Source of the DNA: Galeruca laticollis
Taxonomy: Eukaryota; Arthropoda; Insecta; Coleoptera; Chrysomelidae
DNA: 64,000 nucleotides
Direction: 5' to 3'
NCBI GenBank assembly: GCA_963921935.1
Contig: OY998180.1
Coordinates: 42,842,811-42,906,810, forward strand
The position numbers and the translations under genes were made by a program. The notes beneath the pieces were generated by a model, which made no database searches, was not told where the DNA came from, and saw nothing but the letters and a program-made list of their open reading frames with translations. Positions 55,501 to 64,000 of the stretch are shown here, in pieces (the first letter of the stretch is position 1; each line of letters begins with the position of its first letter).

Positions 55501-55579
55501 GGTCTTTCAAACACTTGCTCTATTTCGAGCACTCCGGCTGCGCCGTCGTGCTCGAAAAATCGCGCGTGTTTGAAAGACC
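55501..55579. repeat. Nested perfect hairpin
   Basis: Outer arms GGTCTTTCAAACAC (55501-55514) and its complement (55566-55579); inner arms TTTCGAGCAC (55523-55532) and complement (55548-55557) around CGGC/GCCG. A related TTTCAAACACGCGCG stands at 55107-55125, perhaps the other end of one element. Confidence 0.8.
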
Positions 55580-55880
55580 TCTTTATCCACTTATACTTTA
55601 ATATACTATTTTAATTTTTCTAACTGAAATTAAAATTTTTATTGAATTTCATTTAATAATTTTTTTTTATTCAGTTTAACGTGCTCGACAACTATGGCCA
55701 TTTACACATTTACGATGAATTATACAATTTTTATATATTATAAAATTACAATGGATTTACAAATATAATGGATTATAATATTACAATAGATTTATAAATT
55801 GCACTGGATTATACGATTAAAGATAAAAGAAAGAGTAAACTATAACAATTGTCAGAAATATATCAAAATTATTTTTTGGT

Positions 55881-57072
55881 TCATATTTTGTTATAAAGTT
55901 GAATGTCCTTTAATAGTTTAATAACAGCGATGATTTTATGCGGATCATTTAATATGATTTGAAGATCTTCTTCGATATTTAGTCGCTGTCTTCTCATTGT
56001 ATGCTGATGGTATTCAGTCAGGATGTGTTTAACGGTCACGAGGGATTGGCAGAATTGACACATTGGTTTAGCACTTGTTGCCATTAGATAACCATGCGTT
56101 AGTTTTGTATGGCCTCATCTTAGTCTTCTTAGAATGACCATCTCTTTTCTAGAAAGTTCGGGGAAAGTCGGTCGATCAAGATTCGGTCGGATTTGGTAGT
56201 TTTGTATGGTTTTGGTGCCAATGTAATTGCCACCTGCTGTTTGTTATTCTCTTTATTTTCGATTTCATATCCTTGTAGATCTGGATGTTGGAAGAACCAG
56301 TAGTGGATGTGACAGATTTTTTTGCATAACTATCAGCGAGCTCATTGCCTGTTATGCCGATGAGTGAAGGTATCCAGATGATAGTGACTGTTACACCATG
56401 GGAGGAAAGATTTTGATATATATCATGTATCTTTTGTACGAGTGGATGGTCAGTGAATATGTTGCGTATGGAGTGGATTGCTGCTAAAGAGTCTGTACAA
56501 ATGGCAATATTCTTATTTGTTGGAGTGAGGCTATTGAATGCTAAAAGTATGCTGAATAATTCGCCGGTGTGGACACTGCAATGGGAGAGGGGATGCAAGT
56601 TGAGTTTACGGGCTTATAGGTAGTTGTGACAGAACAGCCTACACCAGTTTCATTTTTTGAAGCGTCCGTGTATAGTACCGGATAATAATTGTTTGTTTGA
56701 ATGATTTCCATAAAATTTTGGATTATTAGGTCCTTTGAGGTGTCATATTTGTCATAATTATTCAGGAAGGTATTTAAGCGAGGAATATGTTTATGCCAGG
56801 GGGGGGGGGAAGATGGAGTTGGAAATGGAAGTGTATGTGATAGGTTGATGTTGCTTATTATAGAGAAGATGTGTGATAGATTTCAATTTTGATTGATTGG
56901 GTTGATTGTTTGGGATATTAGTAAGGAGAGCATGCGTAGGATTTGAGGAGTTCGATGCTGCTGATGCTGCATATGTAAGGAGAAGCTGTTGACGTCTCAG
57001 CCAGAGAGGTGGTTCATTAGCTTCGATATAAAGTCTTTCTGCTGGGCTGGAGCAAAAGGCTCCTAGACACAA
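55881..57072 (-). pseudogene. LINE 2 ORF2 C-terminal part: RNase H and finger
   Basis: CLGAFCSSPAERLYIEANEP (post-RT connection), a YTDASK start of RNase H near 56670, HTGELFSILLAFNSL (Glu), AICTDSLAAIHSI (Asp), IPSLIGITGNELADSYAKK (the usual His of PSHxGI is Leu), and the finger CQFCQSLVTVKHILTEYH. At least three frame breaks. Confidence 0.85.
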
Positions 57073-58484
57073 GCGTATGGCGGTGTTTTGCTAGCAGACA
57101 TGTAAATGAAACTAGCATAGTTAATTTTGGAGCGTATCAGGGCTTTGTATACTTTAAGGAGGGTATTTTCATCTGCACCCCAGTTATGATGCGCAAGAGT
57201 TTTAATGATAGTTAGTCTTTGAAGGCATTTACCCTTAATATCCATAATGTGCTGTTTCCAAGTGAGACTTGAGTCAAAAACTAATCCTAGTATTTTACAT
57301 TGTTCAACAACAGGAAGAGGGGAGTCATTAATTAGGATGCAAGGAGTTGGAGGTTGAGATGGAGGTAATCTGCTGAATTTGATAATTTTAGATTTTTGAG
57401 GACATAGAGTTAAACCTAGGAGCTTCGTTCTGCTGTATAATAGATTTACTGCATTTTGCAGCAATGAGCATATAGTGGGTGTAAATTTTCCATGGCAATA
57501 TAATACTAGATCGTCAGCATATAGCGTGTGTTTGACATGACTTAGGAAGTCTGAGCTAAGGTTATTCAGTGAAAGAATAAATGAAGTAGGACTTAGGACG
57601 GAGCCTTGAGGCACACCGTCTCTTTCATTGAGGGGAGAGGTGAGGATACCATTAACGGATACCTGGAACTTTCTGGTGGATAAAAAGTTTTTAATGAAGT
57701 ATAGAATGTTGCCTTCAACGCTGTATTGTTTTAATGTATTGATTATCGCTGTTCTGGATATGTTGTCAAAAGCTCCCTCTGTATTAAAAATGACTGCGAT
57801 CATGTTGTGTTTATCATTCATTGCATCAGCTATATGTGTTTGAAGAAGCACCATGTTATCGTTAGTAGAGCGGTGAGGTCTGAAGCCCAATAGGGCTTCA
57901 GAGATAATTTTATGTTTGTTTAAAAACCACAAGAGTCTTTTATTTATCATTTTTTCGATAAGTTTGTACATGGTGCAAGTCAATGAGATGTGTCTATAAT
58001 ATTGAGGTAATGATGAAGGATGATCGGGTTTAGCCATTGTTTAGGAAAAGTATGTGATGTCCAGATCACGTTATAAATTTCAAGAAGTTTATAGAGGCAT
58101 GGTTTGTAAGTTTTTTGGTAAAAATGTAGGGGAGGTCGTCGGGACCCGGAGCGGTGCTCTGGCAGGAATTGAGAGCAGATGATAGTCGAAATAGGTGAAA
58201 GAAGTATTCAAATAATTGACATCTTGTGTTATAGTTGTTGGTAGGGGGAGTGGTTGGAGAGTAATTGCAGATAAAGTTGATAGAGAATTATTCTTGCTGT
58301 CAAATTTATCTTCAAAGCTTTGGGCTAAACAGTTATCAATTTGTAAGTTGTCAGTAATTACTGAGCCATTGCTTAGTAGACTAGGAATATTGGGATTCGT
58401 TTTATTTCCTTGTATTTGTCGGATTTTTTTCCATACTTGACTTGGATTTGTATCTTTAGTCAAAGATGATACGTAGTTTTGCAT
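57063..58484 (-). pseudogene. LINE 2 reverse transcriptase
   Basis: 58089-58484: NYVSSLTKDTNPSQVWKKIR and APGPDDLP-like lead-in. 57063-58037: QYYRHISLTCTMYKLIEKMI, AVIFNTEGAFDN (box A, first Asp replaced by Asn), DGVPQGSVLSPTSFILSLNN, HTLYADDLVLYC (box C intact), KILGLVFDSSLTWKQH and NWGADENTLLKVYKALIRSK. One frame break near 58040. Confidence 0.88.
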
Positions 58485-59420
58485 AAAGATTTTTTTGTCT
58501 GTTTTATTATGAATTTGGATTTAGCTTTGGCTTTTTTCAGAAAGATTATGTTTTCTTGTGTTCTGTTTCTGCGGAATTTTTTTAGGGCGATTTTGTATTG
58601 CTCAACAGCTTTTTCACAGGAGGTATTCCACCAAGGTACAGTTTTTTGGTTTTGCGAGATAACTGTCTTTCCAATGTGGGTTTCTGCAGCAGAAATTATT
58701 GCATGAGTGAATGCGTTGGTAGAGTCATCGATGCTGTCATATATAGGGATTAAGGTTATATGGGCTTCGGTTTGGGAGGTGTATCCTTCCCAGTTAACTT
58801 TTTTAAAACGCCAAAAACTTCTAGTAGCGACTTGGTTGCAACCGTTCGTATTATTGGTAATAATGATGGGAAAATGGTTGCTATCGTGCAAGTCATTGGC
58901 AGAGAATGTCCCAGAGGATGTGTATCTGAACCAGTATTTAGTAGGCATGAGCCGGATATATTAAGTACATTCTCTACTGTTTTATCTTTTCCAAATGTTT
59001 TATTGGAGCCCTACATGGTATTATGGGCATTAAAATCGTCTACAAGGATATATGGAGAGGGTAGCTGATAGATAAGGTTCTTCTTCTTTTAGAGGGTGGT
59101 CTGGAGGGATGTATATGCTACAAATTGTGGTTTTATATGGGCACCAAGTAGTTACGGCAATGGCCTCAAGATTAGTATTAATAGGAAGATGAGCTGAATA
59201 TAGGTTACTTGATACTAATATTGACGTCCCTCCACTTGCTCTAGAGCAACTGGTACGGATGAAATGGTACCCTTCAAAATTTTTTAGATGAGGTTGATTA
59301 GTAAGCTTAGAATTGGTTTCCTATAGGCATAATATGTCAGGGTTAGTTTGTGAGATTAGGTGTTGAATTCTCTCCAGGCGGGGAAAGAATCTGTCACAGT
59401 TCCATTGGACTAAAGTGAAG
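58460..59420 (-). pseudogene. LINE 2 APE-type endonuclease
   Basis: Right to left: FNWNCDRFF-like start, DILCL.ETNS, ASGGTSILV, NLEAIAVTTW, IYIPPDHPL, a broken DFNAHN region, then SNHFPIIITNN (the SDH motif reads SNH) and VPWWNTSCEKAVEQYKIALK. Several stops between 58950 and 59400. Confidence 0.78.
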
Positions 59421-59452
59421 ATGTTTTAGAGAAAAGGAGAGGAAGGATTTTA

Positions 59453-60027
59453 TCAGTTAGGAATCGAATGAATTGGTGAGGTCATCCACTGAGGTATCCG
59501 ACGAGAGACTTTTGCAATCTGATGAACCTTCATGCGATTCTTTAAGGACCTTTCATTCATTTCTGAATGTATGAGTGATAGATCATTTAATAGAGCTGTG
59601 ATATCAGAAGTGAAATTATAAGCATCTTTCAAGGGGTCACTATGACCAAAAGAATTTTGTAGGAAAGCAATAAGTTGTATTTCATCTAGCGAGAAAGAAT
59701 CAGATGAATTTTCGTAGAGATTATGTATGGTTGTTAGGGCATTAGGACTCAATTTGTTGTCTTGAGAGATGGAAGTCTTGGTTTTTTTCTTGGCATGTTT
59801 GGGAATATCTTGGGGTGCTATAAATTTTGGTGTTTGTATCTCACTTGTGCAGGTACGGGCGTTGAAAGAGGTGAAAGTTCAAGAGGAGAATCAAGGTGAC
59901 TGTCATTAGAGCGAATTCTTTTTTGACCATATTGATGGGCTGAGTTATATAAAAGGATACCAGATGATATTTGAGAATCAATTGTGGGTTTATCTTTAAT
60001 GGGTAAGGGCAAATTCCATAGTACCAT
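59453..60027 (-). pseudogene. LINE 2 ORF1 C-terminal remnant
   Basis: 59453-59752 reads LIAFLQNSFGHSDPLKDAYN, FTSDITALLNDLSLIH and RSLKNRMKVHQI, aligning with the C-terminal domain of LINE 1 ORF1 (VNVYGSADP, LTALIYMLTKI, RAIKTRCTKI). 59818-60027 is a Ser/Pro-rich upstream piece in another frame. Confidence 0.72.
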
Positions 60028-60178
60028 GTTCTAATACAGTTTTTGAGCTTTTAGATTTACAATAACAGTTTGAAAGACCCTCAATGACTTTCAAAAACGA
60101 AAAGAGTTCTTTACTCAGCCACTTGAAGGGTCGTTTTCGATAAACCTACTTCTATAAAACATTTCACAATTTTCATTA
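60004..60178. repeat. Interspersed ~175-bp repeat, copy 2
   Basis: Second copy of 53720-53895, inside LINE 2 ORF1, flanked by a duplication of ORF1 sequence. Confidence 0.82.
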
Positions 60179-60257
60179 GAGCTGTCATTAGAGCGAATTC
60201 TTTTTTGACCAGATTTATGGGCTGAGTTATATAAAAGGATACCAGATGATATTTGAA

Positions 60258-61206
60258 AAAAGAAGAAGATATGACATTACAATTATTATAATAGTGGCGT
60301 TCGATTAGAAAGCTCGAGCAGCCTACACTGTTCAGGCTGAGTACTCGATAGTGACACGATAAACTTAAACAGAATGTTTGCGTGTGCACCATACAACCTC
60401 AAAAAATAGTTTTTTTCGTTAGTTTTTTTAAATTTGTGATGTTTGGTTTCTTGTTTCTTATGCAATTATTGAGAAAATTATAATCAATACTGCTATAATA
60501 ACACTCATAAACGAAGTATAACCTCAATGTATATATCACTCACAAACGAAGTATAACCTCAATGTATATATGTGCATGAAACACGAATTAAATTATTGGT
60601 GCTCGAGGGGAAAGAGGTGAAGAGATTTCTTATTGGCAAGACGGCAGGAGCCGACCAGGGCACTGAGTGGGGATTGCGTTACATTTACTATAAGATCAAT
60701 AATTGCGTGGATTCGTTTATTGCGGCGTTGCTGTACTTCAGTTGTTTTAAAGTTATAGAAGGAAATAATTTTTTTTTCAAACCCTAAATTCCAATACAAA
60801 CCTTACAGATATGTTTAATTCGTCCTAAGAGACTACCATTATCTTTTCTTTATTAAATTTATACGGAAAACGATTTCAAAAGTAATTATAAACAATGTTT
60901 TAAGTTTCTCCGTACATAACAATATTTGTAATAGCGTAAGTATGGCAATGAATATGATGGAGGGGCGCACTTAGCAAGTAAATAAACAGTTCGATGTTGG
61001 CCACAAGTTTATTTCAGTATGTTATATCTATGGGTTATTAGATCATTGCGCAAACTACAGATACCAGATGTGATTTTATGTCCATCTAACCTAATTTACC
61101 TTTATCCACAAGTTCCTCCTAAGCTAACTAGCGCCCTTTGAAGATAACGCTGTTAAGTTAGTTTTTTGAGCATATCTAAAGAAAGCTACAAACTTAGAAC
61201 TTAGTA
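60258..61206. other. No gene seen; short tandem duplication
   Basis: A ~36-bp unit (AACGAAGTATAACCTCAATG) is duplicated at about 60503-60572. ORFs on both strands near 60572-60800 lack any recognisable domain. Confidence 0.5.
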
Positions 61207-61644
61207 TATATGTTACGGTTAATACAAGAAAATAGTTAATTCGGGAATTAACCGGCTAAAACGAGAATTATCCAATACAGCCGGTTATTACGGAAGAAAT
61301 AACAATAATTGAAAAATATTCGCAAATTATTCGGTTAAAACGCGATTTAGACAATATGATCGGTTATATCCGATAACACTTGGCTCTTTCGCGAATTAGC
61401 CGGGTAATAAGTTCAGTAAGCAATTATTAATGTCGCATTCATTCATTCATAGACGTGCGTATAGGTACTGAGCTGTGATTTTTATTACATAAGTAATACA
61501 GAATAATAAAATATAATATGTTCTCTAAAATTATAATAATAAAAAAGAAATAGTTATATTCTCTATAAAAAAAAACAAAAGGCTAATAGGTTAAAGTTTA
61601 ATACCTATGGATCAAAACTTATAGGTACCTACTTTTACTACATA

Positions 61645-62388
61645 TTACTTATTGCAACAGGATAGGCTTGAATGGCACTTAGAATTACATAACAGATTTT
61701 TCGATTTACATCTACATTTTTTGGTGAAACATTTGCTTTTACAGTTACATTTTTGAAATCCCTGTCCTCCGGAAATTGACTGGTTTTTGGCAATTTCTCT
61801 TAATGATTTTTTTTCACTTGACACACACTCTAATGGAATTAACTTTCGTTTGCAAACAGCAAATTCATTTCTAGAGTATTTTTCACGAATGGTACCGTTT
61901 TCGTTACCTAATTCATAATATCCTTTGTCATTATCAGCGTGTACAATCGTCAGCAATGCATTATTGAAGTCACAACATCCTCTATGTAAATCTGGAATAG
62001 GGACTCTGACAGTATCCCCTACGTAACAAGATGGAAATTTTTCTTTCGATATACGCTTCATTTTTTCAGATTGTTTCTCCAAACGTTTTTTAGCTTGTGC
62101 TCTATTTTCCAAAATACTGAACTGCTTCACACAAATATCACACTTTTCACCTCCAGTTTGACAAAGACACTCATTTAACACATCAGTTATGTCGTTTCGT
62201 TCTTCTCTCACTTTATTATTATCTTCAAAACAGTTAATATTTTGCATGTTGTTTTCGTGGACTTCGATTACTTGAAGTCTATTTTGGTGATTTTCAACTG
62301 TTTCTGCCGAATTTGGTACACCAATTATTTCAATCTGTATAATCTCATTTGGTATATCATAATATTCTGATTCTTCCTTTTCCTCTTC
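61645..62388 (-). pseudogene. Ginger-like transposase C-terminal region with Cys-rich domain
   Basis: ORF 61645-62247, open upstream without ATG to about 62388 (YEIVEEEKEESEYYDIPNEI). It contains CLCQTGGEKCDICVKQF, an SH3-like or beta segment GDTVRVPIPDLHRG, and a C-terminal Cys array KCNCKSKCFTKKCRCKSK, then CNSKCHSSLSCCNK, like the CRC/tesmin Cys-rich fold that binds DNA and ends KRBA2-type integrases. Separated from the catalytic ORF by a one-base shift in an A-rich run near 62390-62405. If that is a sequence error, the protein is one unit. Confidence 0.75.
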
Positions 62389-62404
62389 TACAATTTCATA
62401 ATTT

Positions 62405-63166
62405 TTATTTTATTTGACCGCTAACTTGTATATCTGTATTTTTGTTAAATGTTTGATTAATTGTCTTATCAATGCCTATTTCTTCCATATGAGATATGTT
62501 TTCATTTAGATCTACGTCATTTTCATCCAGAGTATTTTCCGTGCTGGTATTTTTCACTATATCTAAGAGCTCTTCTTCGGTATTAATTCCTTCAATAACC
62601 TCTTTGGGTAGTTTGGAATCTAATAAGCCAATCTTTAATTCCATACCAAACATTGCTCTGTACGGTGAACGCTTTATCCCGTCATGGTATGCACGATTTT
62701 TCATCACTTGAACAAATTTAAGACCATCCGACCAGTTATTTGTGTTATTATCTTTCAGCCATGTCGCTAGAATTTTTTCTACGTCTTGGTTGCATATTTC
62801 TACACTTCCCTGTGATTGGCTATGGCGAGGTTTTCCGGTAACTAGTTTAAGGCCAGGCCACATACTTTTTAATTGCTCCAGTATACGGTTACAAAATTCA
62901 CGTCCATTGTCAGAATGAAGAATCATTGGTGCACCGAATATACAAAATATATTAAGTATTGTTGTGGCCACTTCATCAGCTGCTTTGGATTTTAGGGGTC
63001 TCAATTGTACGAACTTTGTTAAATGATCCTGATAGACTAGTATGAATTTATACTGCCCATCAGGATTCGATTGCATGTCAATGAGATCTACTTGACATCG
63101 GCTTTTCATTTCGGAATGAATAATGGGTTTCACAACTAATCCCTTTTCCATAGATTTTTGTTTCAT
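62405..63166 (-). CDS. Ginger-like transposase, integrase core
   Basis: 253 codons. rve core: RCQVDLIDMQSNPDG (Asp27), LHSDNGREFCN (Asp86) and RHSQSQGSVEICNQ (Glu123; 36 residues between the last two). This is the KRBA2/gypsy-integrase type. Upstream in this frame LCTSCLMKQKSMEKGLVVKP provides the CxxC half of the zinc finger whose His pair is in the preceding ORF. Downstream the acidic tail (ENTLDENDVDLNEN) ends at SGQIK. Confidence 0.88.
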   Translation of the reverse strand: MKQKSMEKGLVVKPIIHSEMKSRCQVDLIDMQSNPDGQYKFILVYQDHLTKFVQLRPLKSKAADEVATTILNIFCIFGAPMILHSDNGREFCNRILEQLKSMWPGLKLVTGKPRHSQSQGSVEICNQDVEKILATWLKDNNTNNWSDGLKFVQVMKNRAYHDGIKRSPYRAMFGMELKIGLLDSKLPKEVIEGINTEEELLDIVKNTSTENTLDENDVDLNENISHMEEIGIDKTINQTFNKNTDIQVSGQIK

Positions 63167-63185
63167 TAAGCATGATGTGCATAAA

Positions 63186-63596
63186 CTAAGGTAAATAGAT
63201 ATACTCTCCTGGGTAATATTTTTTCTTCAGCTTCTGAACCATTCTATTGCGACCACCATTTCCAATAGCCAAATGAGTTGCGTGGATAATATCAAAAAAA
63301 TCCTCATTGGCTACATAATATTGAAAGTCTTGTTCATTTGGTTTTATAGGGGTAATTAATTGTTCAACGCCGCCTATGGAACACACATCATAACGTTTTA
63401 ATCGGCGATATTGGGAAGTTTTGGAGGCGGTATTTTTTGCCTGTTTGACACATTCAATTGTATTCTTATATTCGTCACTATTTAAATATCCGGTATTTGC
63501 ACTTTTGGTAACTGCAACTTTGAAAAACTCTTCATTGAAACGCGTTTTAAAATTGTTTACACTTTCAGTATTACCAGCCATGTTGACAAACGACAA
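63186..63596 (-). CDS. Ginger-like transposase N-terminal region
   Basis: 136 codons from MSFVNMAGNTE (or MAGNTE). It ends with IIHATHLAIGNGGRNRMVQK, the HxxxH half of the HHCC integrase finger with the GGRNRM motif typical of KRBA2-like proteins. The frame shifts at PGEYIYLP, just before the Cys pair, by one base. Confidence 0.82.
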   Translation of the reverse strand: MSFVNMAGNTESVNNFKTRFNEEFFKVAVTKSANTGYLNSDEYKNTIECVKQAKNTASKTSQYRRLKRYDVCSIGGVEQLITPIKPNEQDFQYYVANEDFFDIIHATHLAIGNGGRNRMVQKLKKKYYPGEYIYLP

Positions 63597-63789
63597 AAAA
63601 CTGAAACAATAAGCGTTCTATGCGGTTGCTTTTGGGTAATTCGCGTTTTAACCTGTTTGCGCCGGATAATATGCGAAACAAGAGCGGAACTATGACATAT
63701 TCGGGTTTTATCCTTGACATTCGGTTAATTCGCGTTTTAGCCGGTTAATTCGCGAATTAACTATTTTCTCGTATTAACCGTAACATATA

Positions 63790-64000
63790 CATTGTATAAG
63801 CCTGCAGCGATAAAATGTTTACTACATACCCGTGTTTTTTATAATCGCCACAAGCGTTCAATATGGGGAGGGCATCGGGTAAACTTGTAAAAAAAAATTG
63901 TTTATCAGTTTTTTCGCAAATTTTACAATAAATTCAAAAACTATAAAGTATTTCACAAAAAAGTGCTTTTGCCTGAATTCGCTTTTATGCATCATTTTCG
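63790..64000. other. No gene seen
   Basis: Short flank of the Ginger-like element to the window end. Nothing recognised. Confidence 0.5.

Larger units (their letters stand above)
55663..60257 (-). mobile_element. Second LINE, I-type, heavily decayed
   Basis: Minus strand: ORF1 remnant (59453-60027), ORF2 with endonuclease (58460-59420), RT (57063-58484) and RNase H plus C-terminal finger (55881-57072); a T run at 55663-55671 marks the 3' end. Same domain order as the LINE at 2221-7594, but a distant relative. More than eight frame breaks. An interspersed repeat (60004-60178) and a ~77-bp duplication (59897-59973 versus 60180-60257) scramble its 5' end. Confidence 0.88.
61211..63785 (-). mobile_element. 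Ginger-like DNA transposon
   Basis: 2575 bp. Both termini read inward TGTTACGGTTAATAC.AGAA then AATAGTTAATTCG.GAATTAA, giving inverted repeats of at least ~60 bp with further CGGTTAATTCGCG/TTTTAGCCGG subrepeats inside (61211-61430 and 63600-63785). TATA flanks both sides (61207-61210, 63786-63789), a 4-bp duplication. TGTNR termini, 4-bp duplications and a gypsy-integrase-like transposase are the defining traits of Ginger1 elements. Three ORFs on the minus strand together encode the transposase. Confidence 0.87.

Noticed and set aside
55501..55579. Possible tRNA or other structured RNA gene
   Set aside because: Hairpin arms have no cloverleaf, anticodon arm or A/B-box arrangement.
60572..60799. 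Two overlapping ORFs of ~70 codons
   Set aside because: No domain, no repeat support, opposite strands overlap; likely chance.
1..64000. CRISPR arrays, operons, bacterial signals, rRNA or tRNA genes
   Set aside because: None seen; direct repeats present are LTRs, PLE repeats and microsatellites, and the coding content is eukaryotic TE.

Overview
The window is a eukaryotic, almost certainly insect or other arthropod, repeat-rich region. It is strongly AT-rich, has long (TA)n tracts, no operons, and almost every recognisable coding stretch belongs to a transposable element (TE). No complete host gene could be supported. The families seen (a Ty3/gypsy-like LTR group with a leader motif resembling a tRNA-Lys primer site, I-type LINEs with RNase H, Penelope-like elements, Helitron, hAT, pogo, mariner/Tc1 and Ginger-like DNA transposons) fit an insect such as a beetle; the species is not determinable here.

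Layout. 1-16587: two copies of one gypsy-like LTR element (family A) on the minus strand, in tandem and sharing one ~2-kb LTR (9428-11419). The left copy is interrupted in its gag tail by a full-length LINE (2221-7594) with two long intact ORFs, a poly(A) tail and a 14-bp target duplication. 16588-23460: microsatellites, a solo LTR with a 4-bp duplication (16978-17410), a decayed ~100-bp tandem repeat, a duplicated exon-like block and a mariner-like transposase relic. 23635-28861: a two-LTR element (family B) deleted from mid-gag to the RNase H end, which keeps an intact integrase ORF. 29675-31218: a non-autonomous Helitron with both termini. 31219-37898: plus-strand gypsy-like element C, with a SAP-like gag N-terminus and two separate retropepsin-like domains. 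38091-43808: Penelope-like elements (PLEs), one nearly complete, plus a large PLE foldback and a second family broken by an inversion. 43880-46318: a relic of a B-like element (D). 46393-46935: a 186-bp-armed foldback between (TA)n tracts. 47774-49967: a hAT relic with long terminal inverted repeats. 50500-51100: a promoter-like stretch. 52596-54940: pogo-like and Tc1-like relics. 55663-60257: a second, decayed LINE. 61211-63785: a Ginger-like transposon with TGTTA termini and TATA target duplications.

The genes do not form a pathway. Each encodes parts of a mobility machine (gag, protease, reverse transcriptase, RNase H, integrase, GIY-YIG nuclease, helicase or DDE transposase). Best candidates for recent activity are the LINE at 2221-7594 (both ORFs open), element B (LTRs with only about a dozen visible differences) and the Ginger-like element (clean termini, two frame breaks). 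Identities given are by-eye estimates.
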